From Kangiella aquimarina DSM 16071 (GTDB taxonomy: Bacteria; Pseudomonadota; Gammaproteobacteria; Enterobacterales; Kangiellaceae), in the NCBI RefSeq assembly GCF_000374105.1, contig NZ_KB893650.1:109645-173644 (forward strand): a stretch of DNA of 64,000 nt. The letters are read 5' to 3'. Positions 10,348-20,707 of the stretch are shown piece after piece. The notes beneath the pieces were generated by a model. The model worked only from the letters and a program-made list of their open reading frames with translations. It was not told the DNA's origin and did not search any database. Numbering within the stretch: position 1 is the first letter of the stretch; the number at the start of each line of letters is the position of its first letter. Both the position numbers and the translations under genes were made by a program.

Positions 10348-11643
10348 TTATTCATTAACAGCGTGTTTCGCGGTTTGCTCCTGTGTAGCAACCGCTTGCT
10401 TAATCTTCGCTTCAAATTCATCTTTGAAGTGCTTTATAAAACTTTGTACTGGCATCGCCGCAGCATCACCTAGCGCGCAAATGGTGCGCCCCATAATATT
10501 GCCGGCTATTTCATTCAGATCTTTCAGATCGCTCTCTTTACCCTGACCATTTGCAATACGATGAATCATCCGTGACATCCAGCCTGTGCCTTCGCGACAA
10601 GGTGTGCATTGCCCGCAGGACTCTTCGTAATAGAAATGGGCAATTCGACCAAGCACCTCAACCATATCCGTATCTTCATCCATGATGATGACAGCGCCTG
10701 AACCCAGCATCGAACCGGCTTTACCAATCGCATCGTAATCCATGGTGATATCCATCATCACATCCGCTGGCAACACCGGAGCACTGGAGCCTCCCGGAAT
10801 AACTGCTTTGAGCTTCTTGCCATCCTTCATGCCACCAGCCATTTCCAACAAATCTTTAAAAGGTGTGCCGAGTCCAATTTCATAGTTGCCGGGCTTATTA
10901 ACATGACCTGACACGGAAAAGATTTTTGTGCCGCCATTATTTTCTTTACCCAGTTCCAAAAACCACTTGCCACCCTTCTCGAGAATCACAGGCACCGAGG
11001 CAAAACTTTCAGTGTTATTGACATTGGTTGGGCGCCCAAACAAACCGTAATTGGCCGGAAATGGTGGCTTAAATCGAGGCTGGCCTTTTTTGCCTTCTAG
11101 CGACTCCAGAAGTGCAGTTTCTTCACCACAAATATAGGCTCCGGCACCAATGTGACTATGCAAATCAAAGTCCACTCCAGAGCCTAAGATATCCTTGCCT
11201 AGCAGACCCTCTTTATAAGCTTCTTCCAGTGCCTGCTCAAAGCGTTCAATTGGCTCGTAGAATTCACCGCGCATATAGTTATAGCCAACGGTTGCGCCCA
11301 TGACATAACCACCAATTGCCATCCCCTCTATCAGCTGATGAGGATTAAAACGCAGAATATCACGGTCCTTGAATGTGCCTGGCTCACCTTCATCAGAATT
11401 ACAGACCACATACTTTTGTCCAGGCGCATGTCGCGGCATAAAACTCCATTTCAACCCAGTTGGGAAACCAGCCCCACCACGACCGCGTAGAGCAGACAGT
11501 TTTAATTCTTCAATAATCTCTTCCGGTGGCGTTTTCTCTGCCAGAATCTTGCGCCACATACGATAGCCGCCCGCTGACTCATAGGTCTTAAGCGTCCAGG
11601 GCTTATCCAGGTGCAATGTTCTAAAACAGACTTCGTTTGCCAT
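10348..11643 (-). CDS. nuoF: NADH-quinone oxidoreductase subunit F
   Basis: NuoF is the NADH- and FMN-binding subunit where electrons enter complex I. The 431-residue protein contains the glycine-rich [15 protein letters not shown] motif of the NADH/FMN site. It also has the conserved [19 protein letters not shown] region and the N3 4Fe-4S ligands [11 protein letters not shown] with a later TICALGD cysteine. It follows nuoE by 14 bases. Confidence 0.97.
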   Translation of the reverse strand: MANEVCFRTLHLDKPWTLKTYESAGGYRMWRKILAEKTPPEEIIEELKLSALRGRGGAGFPTGLKWSFMPRHAPGQKYVVCNSDEGEPGTFKDRDILRFNPHQLIEGMAIGGYVMGATVGYNYMRGEFYEPIERFEQALEEAYKEGLLGKDILGSGVDFDLHSHIGAGAYICGEETALLESLEGKKGQPRFKPPFPANYGLFGRPTNVNNTESFASVPVILEKGGKWFLELGKENNGGTKIFSVSGHVNKPGNYEIGLGTPFKDLLEMAGGMKDGKKLKAVIPGGSSAPVLPADVMMDITMDYDAIGKAGSMLGSGAVIIMDEDTDMVEVLGRIAHFYYEESCGQCTPCREGTGWMSRMIHRIANGQGKESDLKDLNEIAGNIMGRTICALGDAAAMPVQSFIKHFKDEFEAKIKQAVATQEQTAKHAVNE

Positions 11644-11657
11644 TAATTGACTAACCT

Positions 11658-12152
11658 CTAACTCAGATCGCGGATTAAATCCGCCATCGTTTCTACGGTT
11701 AAATTTTCGTGATACTGCTTATCGACTTCCAACATTGGTGCGCCACCGCAGGCGGCCATGCATTCGACTTCTTTTAAAGTGATTCGACCATCTTCTGTGG
11801 TCTGGCCCGGCTCAATACCCAGTTCATCTTTGAACCATTGTTTCAAGTTGCCACTTCCAGCGAGCATACAGGACACATTGGTGCATAAAGAAACCACATG
11901 CTTTCCACCTGGTTCCAGTCGAAACATCGAGTAAAAAGTTGCGACTTCATAGGCGCCAATATGCGGTATTTCCAGATAGTCAGCAACCGCATCCATGGCT
12001 TCACGACTTAAGTAACCCAACTCTTCCTGTACTATGGTAAATACAGGGATAATCGCTGAACGTTTTCGCTCAGTGGGATACTTCGCTATCCAACGGTCAA
12101 TTTGCTTGATTGACTCGGCGGATACCATTTCTGTTAAGTCATTAGCGCTCAT
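11658..12152 (-). CDS. nuoE: NADH-quinone oxidoreductase subunit E
   Basis: NuoE is a thioredoxin-fold subunit with a 2Fe-2S cluster (N1a) that partners NuoF. The 164-residue protein shows the four cysteines in the family pattern, CTNVSCM and [11 protein letters not shown]. Length is standard. It sits 2 bases after nuoD. Confidence 0.96.
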   Translation of the reverse strand: MSANDLTEMVSAESIKQIDRWIAKYPTERKRSAIIPVFTIVQEELGYLSREAMDAVADYLEIPHIGAYEVATFYSMFRLEPGGKHVVSLCTNVSCMLAGSGNLKQWFKDELGIEPGQTTEDGRITLKEVECMAACGGAPMLEVDKQYHENLTVETMADLIRDLS

Positions 12153-12154
12153 AG

Positions 12155-13408
12155 TTATCGATCAATCTCTCCGAATACGATGTCCTGTGTACCGATTATC
12201 GCCACTACATCAGCCAGCATGTGCCCCGAAGCCATTTCATTCATGGCACTCAAATGAGCGAAGCCTGCAGCCCTAATTTTGACGCGATAAGGTTTGTTAG
12301 CACCATCAGACACCAGATAGACACCAAACTCACCTTTTGGATGTTCTATGGCAGCGTAAGCCTCGCCTTCTGGTACACAGTAGCCTTCAGTAAATAATTT
12401 AAAATGGTGAATCAGCGATTCCATATCATGTTTCATGGTCTCGCGATCCGGTGGTGTCACTTTATGATTTTCTAACATGACTGGGCCGGGGTTTTCACGC
12501 AACCACTGCACACACTGACGAATAATCTGGTTTGACTGACGCATTTCCTCCATCCGTACCAGATAGCGGTCATAACAGTCACCTGTTTTACCGATGGGAA
12601 TATCGAAATCCATTCGGTCATAAACTTCATATGGCTGCTTTTTACGAAGGTCCCAGGCAATGCCAGAACCGCGTAACATAGGGCCGCTGAATCCCAATTG
12701 CAGAGCACGCTCAGGACTTACCACGCCAATACCAACTGTCCGCTGTTTCCAGATTCGGTTTTCAGTTAACAGCGCCTCATATTCATCAATACGATCCGGG
12801 AAGGTTTCGGTAAAGTCCCAGATGAAATCCAGCAAAGAACCCTGGCGATTGGCATTAAGCTCTTCAGCCTTTCGCTCATTGGTAAATGGCGAAACCTTGT
12901 ACTGAGGCATTTCTTCTGGCAGATCCCGATACACACCACCCGGACGGAAATAAGTCGCATGCATACGTGCCCCACTGACAGCTTCATAACAATCCATCAG
13001 TGTTTCACGTTCTCTAAATGCATATAAAAATACCGTCATGGCACCGATATCCAGTGCATGAGCACCGAGCCACATCAGATGATTCAATATACGGGTAATT
13101 TCTGAGAACATGACGCGAATGTATTGCGCTCTTTCGGGTGGCTTAATACCCATCAGCTTTTCAATTGCCAGAACATAGGAGTGCTCATTACACATCATGG
13201 AGACATAATCGAGCCGATCCATATAACCGATACTTTGGTTGTATGGCTTACTTTCAGCCAACTTCTCTGTCGCCCGGTGTAATAATCCCACATGCGGATC
13301 AGCACGCACCACTGTTTCGCCATCCATTTCCAGAATAAGACGTAATACGCCATGTGCCGCTGGATGCTGCGGACCAAAGTTAATGGTGTAATTACGAATT
13401 TCAGCCAC
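12155..13408 (-). CDS. nuoD: NADH-quinone oxidoreductase subunit D
   Basis: NuoD is the 49-kDa-type subunit, related to NiFe hydrogenase large subunits, that forms the quinone-binding pocket with NuoB. The 417-residue protein starts with [16 protein letters not shown], the conserved quinone-site loop, and ends [14 protein letters not shown], a typical NuoD terminus. It is encoded separately from nuoC, unlike the fused nuoCD of E. coli, and overlaps nuoC by 8 bases. Confidence 0.97.
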   Translation of the reverse strand: MAEIRNYTINFGPQHPAAHGVLRLILEMDGETVVRADPHVGLLHRATEKLAESKPYNQSIGYMDRLDYVSMMCNEHSYVLAIEKLMGIKPPERAQYIRVMFSEITRILNHLMWLGAHALDIGAMTVFLYAFRERETLMDCYEAVSGARMHATYFRPGGVYRDLPEEMPQYKVSPFTNERKAEELNANRQGSLLDFIWDFTETFPDRIDEYEALLTENRIWKQRTVGIGVVSPERALQLGFSGPMLRGSGIAWDLRKKQPYEVYDRMDFDIPIGKTGDCYDRYLVRMEEMRQSNQIIRQCVQWLRENPGPVMLENHKVTPPDRETMKHDMESLIHHFKLFTEGYCVPEGEAYAAIEHPKGEFGVYLVSDGANKPYRVKIRAAGFAHLSAMNEMASGHMLADVVAIIGTQDIVFGEIDR

Positions 13409-14111
13409 GTTTGCCTCCCTGTTCAGGACTGCTCACATAGATGGTGGGGTCCTTTTCCTTACGGATTACCCGTGGCACCAGTACGCGCGGTTCAATGGAA
13501 ACCGGCTCATAGACACAACGCTTCTGTTTTGCATCATAGCGCAGTTCAACATTGCCGATTAAAGGGAAGTCCTTGCGGAAAGGATGGCCGATAAAACCAT
13601 AGTCGGTCAAAATTCTGCGTAAATCCGGATGACCTTCGAATAAGATACCAAACAGGTCAAACGCCTCGCGCTCATACCAGTTAGCACTGTTCCAGACGTT
13701 AACCACCGAAGGCAACGTGGGACGGTTATCCTGCACAAAGCATTTCACTCTTAATCGTCGGTTATGAATAATGGATAGTAGGTGATAAACCACTGCAAAA
13801 CGCTCACGTTGCCATTCTTGATGGACCGCTGAACTGGTCGCTTCGCGCGCACGGCCAAAACCAGTTCCAGTGGCTTCAGTGGTTGCCCATTCGTCCTGAC
13901 CATAAGCCAGATAATCCACCGCACTCAGATCGATCAACTGCTCGAATTTCAGGTCATCATGGTCACGTAGTTCCTTGGCAACCTCGATCAGGTCATCTTT
14001 CGCAACCTCAATGGTTACTTCGCCAAAAGTTTTATCGCAAGCTATCAGCCTGTCGCCAAAAATCTCACCCAGAGTGTTTACTAATGATTTAGCCAAGCGA
14101 CACCCCTTCAT
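13401..14111 (-). CDS. nuoC: NADH-quinone oxidoreductase subunit C
   Basis: NuoC is the 30-kDa-type peripheral subunit of complex I. Signatures are [31 protein letters not shown] and [10 protein letters not shown]. The first ATG gives 236 residues and a 23-base overlap with nuoB but has no clear ribosome-binding site. A TTG at 14096 preceded by AAGGGG is an alternative start giving a protein five residues shorter. A stretch around residues 75-100 ([20 protein letters not shown]) looks like a lineage-specific insertion. Confidence 0.95.
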   Translation of the reverse strand: MKGCRLAKSLVNTLGEIFGDRLIACDKTFGEVTIEVAKDDLIEVAKELRDHDDLKFEQLIDLSAVDYLAYGQDEWATTEATGTGFGRAREATSSAVHQEWQRERFAVVYHLLSIIHNRRLRVKCFVQDNRPTLPSVVNVWNSANWYEREAFDLFGILFEGHPDLRRILTDYGFIGHPFRKDFPLIGNVELRYDAKQKRCVYEPVSIEPRVLVPRVIRKEKDPTIYVSSPEQGGKRG

Positions 14112-14652
14112 TGTTTTTGGATTGTGTCAGCTCGGCAACATCTGTCTGCTCACCCTTTGTTGAATTTTCCAAAGAACGTGGGATCACTTTCTGGCGACGA
14201 ATCTTGTTCTGTAATTGAATAATTCCGTAAAGCAAAGCTTCGGCACTCGGCGGACAACCGGGAACATAGATATCAACAGGAATGATGCGATCACAACCAC
14301 GCACAACTGAATAGGAATAATGGTAATAGCCGCCACCATTAGCACAGGATCCCATCGAAATAACCCACTTGGGATCAGGCATCTGGTCATACACGCGACG
14401 CAGTGCTGGCGCCATTTTATTGGTCAAAGTACCGGCCACAATCATCACATCTGACTGTCGTGGACTAGGTCTGAAAATAACCCCAAAGCGATCCATGTCA
14501 TAACGGGCCGCACCCGCATGCATCATCTCAACCGCACAGCAGGCTAGACCAAAGGTTACTGGCCACATTGAACCTGTGCGCGCCCAGTCAAAGAGTTCTT
14601 TGATACTGGTCGTTACAAATCCGTCACCCTGTAGCTGTTTTTCCAGTCCCAT
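14089..14652 (-). CDS. nuoB: NADH-quinone oxidoreductase subunit B
   Basis: NuoB carries cluster N2, the last iron-sulfur centre before quinone. The tandem-cysteine motif [22 protein letters not shown] and VPGCPP supply the four ligands. The ATG at 14652 ([18 protein letters not shown] upstream) matches the N terminus of many relatives and gives 187 residues. A TTG at 14706 would add 18 residues but has no Shine-Dalgarno sequence. The C-terminal tail after about residue 155 is polar and variable. Confidence 0.95.
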   Translation of the reverse strand: MGLEKQLQGDGFVTTSIKELFDWARTGSMWPVTFGLACCAVEMMHAGAARYDMDRFGVIFRPSPRQSDVMIVAGTLTNKMAPALRRVYDQMPDPKWVISMGSCANGGGYYHYSYSVVRGCDRIIPVDIYVPGCPPSAEALLYGIIQLQNKIRRQKVIPRSLENSTKGEQTDVAELTQSKNNEGVSLG

Positions 14653-14746
14653 TAGTGTACCTATTGTTCCAGTTGCAATCGATGAATAGAAGGGGCTTTG
14701 AACCAATCAAGTGTGAAGGTTTTCTGGTGATTTAATTTGGTGATAA

Positions 14747-15103
14747 CTATTCCCACTCCAGGGCTCCTTTTTTCCACTCGTAGGCAAATCCAATCAACAA
14801 CAATAATAAAAAGACACCCATGCTGATAACCCCGAACCAGCCTAAATTATCAAACACCACTGCCCATGGAAATAGGAAGGCAATTTCCAGATCAAATATA
14901 ATGAATAGAATAGCGACAAGATAAAATCGCACATCAAATTTCATTCGCGAATCTTCAAAGGCATCAAAGCCACATTCAAAGGCTGTTTCTTTTGCGGGAT
15001 CAGGATTGGTTGGGCTGGCGAAATATCCGACTAGTAGCAGACCTGCGCCGAATAACAGCCCAATGATGATAAAAACGAGGATTGGTGCATATTGTTCAAT
15101 CAT
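14747..15103 (-). CDS. nuoA: NADH-quinone oxidoreductase subunit A
   Basis: NuoA is a three-helix membrane subunit next to the quinone chamber. The 118-residue protein has [42 protein letters not shown], listed here in parts: [20 protein letters not shown] and AFLFPW are the conserved pieces. It is the first gene of the 14-gene operon. The nuo promoter should lie in 15104-15333, but no convincing sigma70 box was identified on the minus strand. Confidence 0.96.
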   Translation of the reverse strand: MIEQYAPILVFIIIGLLFGAGLLLVGYFASPTNPDPAKETAFECGFDAFEDSRMKFDVRFYLVAILFIIFDLEIAFLFPWAVVFDNLGWFGVISMGVFLLLLLIGFAYEWKKGALEWE

Positions 15104-15275
15104 AAAGTTATGAGTCTCATGCGCGCCCTGTTTCCTTATTTATCAATAAGTTTCTACTTATTTTCGGAATACCTTACCAGCAGTTCGAGGATTTGGCTAG
15201 CCCCTCAATCCCCACCAATCTGGTACGCTTATATGCATTACAACACAAACTTACAAAAATGCGCTATAGAACGCT

Positions 15276-15303
15276 TTGCTATTTACAGGAATTATTTTAG
15301 TAT
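15276..15303 (+). promoter_or_regulatory. putative sigma70 promoter for first HD-GYP gene
   Basis: TTGCTA and TAGTAT are separated by 16 bases, about 30 bases upstream of the start at 15334. This is a fair match to the -35/-10 consensus in the right place, judged by eye only. Confidence 0.35.
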
Positions 15304-15333
15304 GGATTCATATGACTCAAGTAATGTATCTCG

Positions 15334-16623
15334 ATGATTTTTAAACGAAGCAAAAAAGAGCAAGACGATACTTCCAAGGTGCGGGATACGGGCATTCAAA
15401 AGAAAAAACGTACCCACCTGGTAAAAATCAAGATCCCTGTTGACGAACTTACGCTTGGCATGCAGATTGCTGAGCTGGATCGTCCCTGGACTGAAGTGCC
15501 GGTATTGTTTCAGGGTTTCCCTCTGCAGAATCAGGAAGACCTGGATACGCTTGCAGTCTACTGTAATCATGTTTATGTCGAGCTAGATGAAGACTACTGG
15601 GAAACCATCAAGCATGACTATCCAAATGCTGAATATAAGCAATCACGTTCAGAAGCTGAAGAAGCTCGTCAAAGTTTGCAAGATGAGCTGCCAAGGGCTG
15701 ACCGTATTTTCAAAGCTTCAAAAGAAAGCATTAAGAATCTACTGGATGCAGTAAAGAATAATAAAGCTATTGATATCGAAGAATCGAAGCAGCTGGTCTC
15801 AGAATGCGTGACCAGTATTTTGGCCAATCCAAATGCTATGTTCTGGCTATCGCGCATTAAAGACAGTGATGAATATACATCCGAGCACTGCCTGCGCGTC
15901 AGCATTATGGCCATTGCCTTCGGCCAGATGCTTGGCTTCAGTCACCAGGAACTTGAATCAATCGGTATGTGCGGCTTATTGCACGATGTCGGTAAAATGA
16001 AAATTCCACCGGAAATTCTCAATAAGCCGGGGCCATTAACCGATGATGAATTCAAGGTCATGAAAGAGCACACGGTACTTGGCTATATTTTCCTCAAGCA
16101 ACATGGTGGCTTTGACGAAATTGTTGCAGACGTTGCCCACGCTCACCACGAACGGGTAGACGGCAAAGGTTATCCGCAGCGCCTTGAAAGTGAACGCATC
16201 GGTATGTATGCCAAGATTATCGGCATTATTGATGCCTATGATGCCATCACCAGCGACCGTTCTTTTCGTGATGGTCTGGCCCCACTAGAAGCTCTTGGTA
16301 TTCTTTTCAAAGAAAGAGGCACTCACTTTGATACAGAGCTTGTTGAGAAGTTTATTCAGATGGTCGGCATTTACCCGCCAGGAAGTCTGGTGGAGATGAC
16401 TAATGGCGAAACCGGCATTGTGCTGGCAGCAAACCCAGATCAAAAGCTTAAGCCAAAAATCGAAATCATTCTTGACCCTGAGGGCAAGTTCAGACGCCCA
16501 ATCGTTATTGATCTCACCAAAGAGCAATACGATAAAGACAATAAACTTTATGCCATTAAAAAGCCGCTGCGTGACAGTGCACGAGAAATCAATCTAGAGG
16601 ATTTCATTAGAGGAAACGGCTAA
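15334..16623 (+). CDS. HD-GYP domain protein, paralogue 1
   Basis: This is probably a cytoplasmic cyclic-di-GMP phosphodiesterase. The 429-residue protein has a charged N terminus and then a DUF3391-type domain (about 30-110, ELTLGMQIAELDRPW). The HD-GYP domain spans about 180-370, with SEHCLRVS, HDVGK at 217-221, KEHT, HHERVDGKGYP at 271-281 and DAYDAITSDR, so the metal-binding residues look complete. No membrane segment or receiver domain is visible. A short beta-rich C-terminal domain follows. It is the first of three tandem paralogues and is divergent from nuoA. Confidence 0.9.
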   Translation: MIFKRSKKEQDDTSKVRDTGIQKKKRTHLVKIKIPVDELTLGMQIAELDRPWTEVPVLFQGFPLQNQEDLDTLAVYCNHVYVELDEDYWETIKHDYPNAEYKQSRSEAEEARQSLQDELPRADRIFKASKESIKNLLDAVKNNKAIDIEESKQLVSECVTSILANPNAMFWLSRIKDSDEYTSEHCLRVSIMAIAFGQMLGFSHQELESIGMCGLLHDVGKMKIPPEILNKPGPLTDDEFKVMKEHTVLGYIFLKQHGGFDEIVADVAHAHHERVDGKGYPQRLESERIGMYAKIIGIIDAYDAITSDRSFRDGLAPLEALGILFKERGTHFDTELVEKFIQMVGIYPPGSLVEMTNGETGIVLAANPDQKLKPKIEIILDPEGKFRRPIVIDLTKEQYDKDNKLYAIKKPLRDSAREINLEDFIRGNG

Positions 16624-16714
16624 GTCTTTATTCTGACTGGATTTCCATTCTAAAATTTCACTTGCACCCTCCTTTATAAGCGAATAGTATAAAAATTCGA
16701 CACAAGGAGGTTGC

Positions 16715-18073
16715 ATGAAATTCTTTGCTAAATTGACCCATTGGATGGGGAAAAACAAAAACAGCAAATTCAGCGACAGTCACTCTGTTAAAGAATCGTC
16801 AAATGGATCAGGCTATTTCCCTGGCGACTCTTTGCAAAAGCTGGAAAAAAAGAAACTTAAAGTTACCGATTTACAAATTGGTATGACCGTCGTTGAGCTT
16901 GATAGGCCTTGGACGGATATTCCCGTCGATTTTCAAGAAGTAACCATTCATACCCACAGCGATATAGCCCTGTTACAAAAATACTGTAATGAGGTATATG
17001 TGGATTATATTTCCTATACCAGTGTCACTTCCGATAATCTGTTTCATAAAAAGAGAAGTAAATCGTCCTCCCGCAAAACTATGGATGCCGAGCAAACCAG
17101 CAGAGCATTACGAGCAGAGCTGCCTAAGGCCAAAAAAGCTTTTGACAGAAGTCTTCGTCAAATACATCAGGTTCTGGACGAGGTTGCAAATTCTAGTAGC
17201 ATTGATGTGCAGGCAGCTCGAGAAATAGTCGCTGACTGTGTCGATAGTATTTTACGCAACGATACCGCCATGTTCTGGCTGACCAAGATCAAGAACCAGG
17301 ATGACTACACCGCAGAGCACTGCCTCAGGGTCGGAATTCTCGCGATCACCTTTGGTAAATACCTTCAACTAGACCGTGAGCAACTGGAATTACTAGGTTT
17401 ATGCGGCATGCTACATGATGTCGGAAAAATGCAGATTCCCAGTGAGATTCTCAATAAAACCACCCCTCTTACACAGGAAGAGTTCGAGACTATTAAACAG
17501 CACACCAGTCTTGGTTATCAGTACCTTTCCTCTCACGGTGATATAGCTGCCGAAGTTCAACAGGTTGCCCACAATCACCATGAACACATCAATGGCAAAG
17601 GTTACCCGCGACAGATTTCGGACCAGGAACTTTCGCTTTATGATCGAATCATTGCCATCGTTGACAGTTATGATGCCATGACCAGTGACCGCTGTTACCG
17701 GCTCGGAATGCCCGCATCACAGGCCGTTTCCATTCTCTACAATGAACAGCATCAACATTATGACAGCCAGCTTGTGCAGCTGTTTATTCAAATGGTCGGC
17801 ATATATCCTGTAGGCAGTCTGGTCAAAATGAACAATGGTCAAGTTGCTGTTGTTCTCTCGACCAATGAAGATCACAAGCTTGAACCTGTCGTTGAGTTAC
17901 TTACAGACCCATATCGCAAGCTTATTCAACCTGTGGCCGTTGACCTGTCCAAGCATGTGACTGACTCTTTCGGAAATTTTTTAAGAATAAAACGATCGTT
18001 AGCGGATCATGAGGTGCACTTTGATTTAAAAGCCGTGTTGCTACGTTCAACACCCTCATTTCAGGTTGCCTGA
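16715..18073 (+). CDS. HD-GYP domain protein, paralogue 2
   Basis: This 452-residue paralogue of the flanking genes has a Ser/Lys-rich N-terminal tail, a DUF3391-type domain (LQIGMTVVELDRPW) and a complete HD-GYP domain (AEHCLRVG, HDVGK, HNHHEHINGKGYP, DSYDAMTSDR). The ATG is preceded by a near-perfect AAGGAGG ribosome-binding site, predicting strong translation. It is more similar to paralogue 3 than to paralogue 1, as in its SLVKMNNGQ and SINEDHKLEPVVELL-like endings. Cyclic-di-GMP hydrolysis is inferred from the family and is not shown. Confidence 0.9.
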   Translation: MKFFAKLTHWMGKNKNSKFSDSHSVKESSNGSGYFPGDSLQKLEKKKLKVTDLQIGMTVVELDRPWTDIPVDFQEVTIHTHSDIALLQKYCNEVYVDYISYTSVTSDNLFHKKRSKSSSRKTMDAEQTSRALRAELPKAKKAFDRSLRQIHQVLDEVANSSSIDVQAAREIVADCVDSILRNDTAMFWLTKIKNQDDYTAEHCLRVGILAITFGKYLQLDREQLELLGLCGMLHDVGKMQIPSEILNKTTPLTQEEFETIKQHTSLGYQYLSSHGDIAAEVQQVAHNHHEHINGKGYPRQISDQELSLYDRIIAIVDSYDAMTSDRCYRLGMPASQAVSILYNEQHQHYDSQLVQLFIQMVGIYPVGSLVKMNNGQVAVVLSTNEDHKLEPVVELLTDPYRKLIQPVAVDLSKHVTDSFGNFLRIKRSLADHEVHFDLKAVLLRSTPSFQVA

Positions 18074-18243
18074 ATTACAGATAGCGCCTTGCTGTCTGGT
18101 AGCTAGTACAGAATTAGCAGTATTCGCTAGCCAATAGACACCTGGCGCCCCTACAAACAAGCCCCCTGTATGTTTTTTGCTCACTTTTGCTTGTCATTTC
18201 CTCGCTTTCAGTACTATTATGTGGAGATAGGGAGTAGAAAAAT

Positions 18244-19557
18244 ATGAACATATTAGGGTTGTTCGGTAACAAGTCTTCTCGCTCGAAAAGAGAAGAAAAT
18301 CAAAAGCCTACCTCGAAAAAAAATAAGGTTGTTACTGAAAAAGTCATTGAAAAACGCAAGATTCCTGCTTCTCGTCTTAGAGTGGGCATGACAGTTATTG
18401 AGCTTGATCGCCCCTGGACAGATGTTCCAGTCATGTTTCAGGAGCTCAAGATTTCATCTCAGAACGAAATCAATCTACTGCAAAAGTACTGCCAACATGT
18501 CTACATTGATGCCGAATCCTACCGCACTTATTACAAATCTATTATAGATTTTGATAATCGAAAGGTTCTCTATCCCAAGCTTGATTTACGCCCCAATGAA
18601 GCCAGTCAGACTCTTCGTCAGGAACTCAAAAAAGTTAAATCAACCTTTGATCGCTCCTATACCCATATCAATCAATTAATGCGTGATGTTCAACGTGACA
18701 GTCAGATCGATATTGAAGGCTCTAAAGAGCTCGTATCACAAACCGTCGATAGTATTCTCCGCAATGAAACGGCGATGTTCTGGCTATCAAAAATCAAGCA
18801 TCAGGACGAATATACCTCGGAACACTGCGTCCGGGTCGGCATACTGGCCATTGCTTTTGGAAAATATCTGCAGCTGCCTCGAGAGAGTCTAGAGGTCCTT
18901 GGTATGTGCGGTATGTTGCACGACGTAGGCAAGATGAAAGTACCGCAAGAAATTCTAAACAAGCCTGCTTCATTAAGCCCTGAGGAATTTGATGAAGTTA
19001 AAAAGCATACTATCCTTGGCTATGACTTTCTTAAAAAGCACGGCGGAATTGATGAGCAAATCTGCGCAGTTGCCATGAATCATCACGAGCGCATGAATGG
19101 CGAAGGCTATCCTCACCATGCAGAATCGCAGCGACTATCGCTTTATGACCGTATTATCGCCATTGTCGATAGCTATGATGCCATGACCAGTGATCGTTGC
19201 TATCACAAAGGCATTCCAGCCAGTCAGGCGCTGTCTGTTTTATACAAAGAGCAAACTAACCACTATGATGCTGAACTGGTACAACAATTCATCCAAATGG
19301 TCGGTATTTACCCAGTTGGCAGTTTAGTTCAAATGAATAATGGTCAACTTGGAATTATTCTTTCAATTAATGAAGATCATAAACTCGAACCAGTTGTAGA
19401 GTTGCTTACTGATACACAGGGCAACCGCATCCAGCCAGTGGCTACTGATTTATCGCGTCACCCAGCTGACTCTGATGGGAACATTCTACGTATTCAACGT
19501 TCATTATCTGACTCAGAGGTCGATTTCAGTTACGAGTCATATTTAAAAGCCATTTAA
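18244..19557 (+). CDS. HD-GYP domain protein, paralogue 3
   Basis: This is the third tandem HD-GYP protein, 437 residues, with the same layout: basic N terminus, DUF3391-type region (LRVGMTVIELDRPW), then HD-GYP (SEHCVRVG, HDVGK, MNHHERMNGEGYP, DSYDAMTSDR). The GYP motif has Glu where the others have Lys, a tolerated position. GGAG-type ribosome-binding bases lie upstream, and a 170-base gap separates it from paralogue 2. No sensor domain is present, so specificity probably comes from the N-terminal region or expression. Confidence 0.9.
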   Translation: MNILGLFGNKSSRSKREENQKPTSKKNKVVTEKVIEKRKIPASRLRVGMTVIELDRPWTDVPVMFQELKISSQNEINLLQKYCQHVYIDAESYRTYYKSIIDFDNRKVLYPKLDLRPNEASQTLRQELKKVKSTFDRSYTHINQLMRDVQRDSQIDIEGSKELVSQTVDSILRNETAMFWLSKIKHQDEYTSEHCVRVGILAIAFGKYLQLPRESLEVLGMCGMLHDVGKMKVPQEILNKPASLSPEEFDEVKKHTILGYDFLKKHGGIDEQICAVAMNHHERMNGEGYPHHAESQRLSLYDRIIAIVDSYDAMTSDRCYHKGIPASQALSVLYKEQTNHYDAELVQQFIQMVGIYPVGSLVQMNNGQLGIILSINEDHKLEPVVELLTDTQGNRIQPVATDLSRHPADSDGNILRIQRSLSDSEVDFSYESYLKAI

Positions 19558-19639
19558 TAGTTTATCCCTATGGATGTCTTCATGACTTTTGTTCTTTTTT
19601 TTCATATCCTAGCCGCTGTCCTAACAACAACACACTGTC

Positions 19640-20647
19640 ATGCAAGCTGAAGAATCGCACAATAAGATTAACCCAAAAGACGTTGACTATACCGCCCCTA
19701 ATTGGGCTCGCAACCAGCACATCCAATCACTTCTTGCTACTGTTAAACTTCGACGTGGCTTCGTACAAAAGCGCGCGCAAGCGATGATAGAAGCCTCCAG
19801 GGAAGTCATCATAGAATGCGATGATGGCATTAAATTACAAAGTTTTTACGCCGAAGCGGCTCAAGATGCACCATTAGTTGTTTTGATTCATGGCTGGGAA
19901 GGTAGCCATCAGTCGCTATATCTTCTGTCCTGCGCCAGTACTTTGTTTGAAAATGGTTATAACGTAATTCGTCTTAATTTACGCGACCACGGTGATAGCC
20001 ATCACCTCAACCAGGAACTCTTCCATTCCAACCGCCTTGATGAAGTAATCGGTGCTGTCAAAAAAATTCAGGATAAATTCCAGCCATCCAAGTTGTTTCT
20101 TGCTGGCTTTTCACTGGGTGGCAATTTCGCCTTGCGCGTTGCCAATAAATCGAAAGAACATGGCATACGCCTTGCTAAAACCGTTGCTGTATGTCCGGCG
20201 CTTGATCCGAAAGACATTCTTGAAAAACTTGAGAATGGACTTTCTGTCTATATCAAATATTTTATGTACAAATGGAAACGCTCCTTACGCAAGAAGCAGG
20301 AATTATTCCCTCATTTGTATGATATTGAAGAGTCTTTACAGACGGACTCCATGCGTAGGCTCACTGAAGAGCTGGTTAATTATTATGGTGACTACGAGAG
20401 TATCAATGCCTATTTTGATGGTTACGACATTACTGGGGATTATCTGAAAGATCTTGAAGTAGAGACAACCATACTGTTAGCTAAAGACGATCCTATAATA
20501 GATTATCGTGCTATTTATCAGTTACCTGATAAAAGTAATATCGCATATTTTCTTTCTGATCATGGTGGTCATTGCGGCTTTATCAAAAATTATAAGCTCC
20601 ATAGTTGGTTAGATGAATTTCTTCTTGAGCAACTATCGGACTCCTAA
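19640..20647 (+). CDS. YheT-type alpha/beta hydrolase
   Basis: This 335-residue protein of the YheT/ABHD1-3 (abhydrolase 4) family has unknown physiological substrate, probably an ester or lipid. The oxyanion region HGWEGSHQS, the nucleophile elbow GFSLGGNFALR, the acid region LLAKDDPIIDY and the histidine HGGHCGF make a complete Ser-Asp-His triad. There is no signal peptide, so it is cytoplasmic or membrane-associated. It reads in the same direction as the HD-GYP genes, 82 bases downstream, and ends at a bidirectional terminator. Confidence 0.85.
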   Translation: MQAEESHNKINPKDVDYTAPNWARNQHIQSLLATVKLRRGFVQKRAQAMIEASREVIIECDDGIKLQSFYAEAAQDAPLVVLIHGWEGSHQSLYLLSCASTLFENGYNVIRLNLRDHGDSHHLNQELFHSNRLDEVIGAVKKIQDKFQPSKLFLAGFSLGGNFALRVANKSKEHGIRLAKTVAVCPALDPKDILEKLENGLSVYIKYFMYKWKRSLRKKQELFPHLYDIEESLQTDSMRRLTEELVNYYGDYESINAYFDGYDITGDYLKDLEVETTILLAKDDPIIDYRAIYQLPDKSNIAYFLSDHGGHCGFIKNYKLHSWLDEFLLEQLSDS

Positions 20648-20670
20648 ATAAAGGTTCAGGCCTAATAGCA

Positions 20671-20697
20671 AAAGCCGCTGTATTAGCGGCTTTTTCT
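20671..20697. terminator. bidirectional intrinsic terminator
   Basis: AAGCCGCT and AGCGGCTT form a stem flanked by A- and T-rich tracts, between the convergent hydrolase gene and the Gly/Glu-repeat gene. Confidence 0.8.
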
Positions 20698-20707
20698 TAC
20701 GTATTTT

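Noticed and set aside
15104-15333. A tRNA-Leu gene upstream of nuoA, as expected from some gammaproteobacterial gene orders
   Set aside because: No T-arm or cloverleaf sequence is present on either strand.
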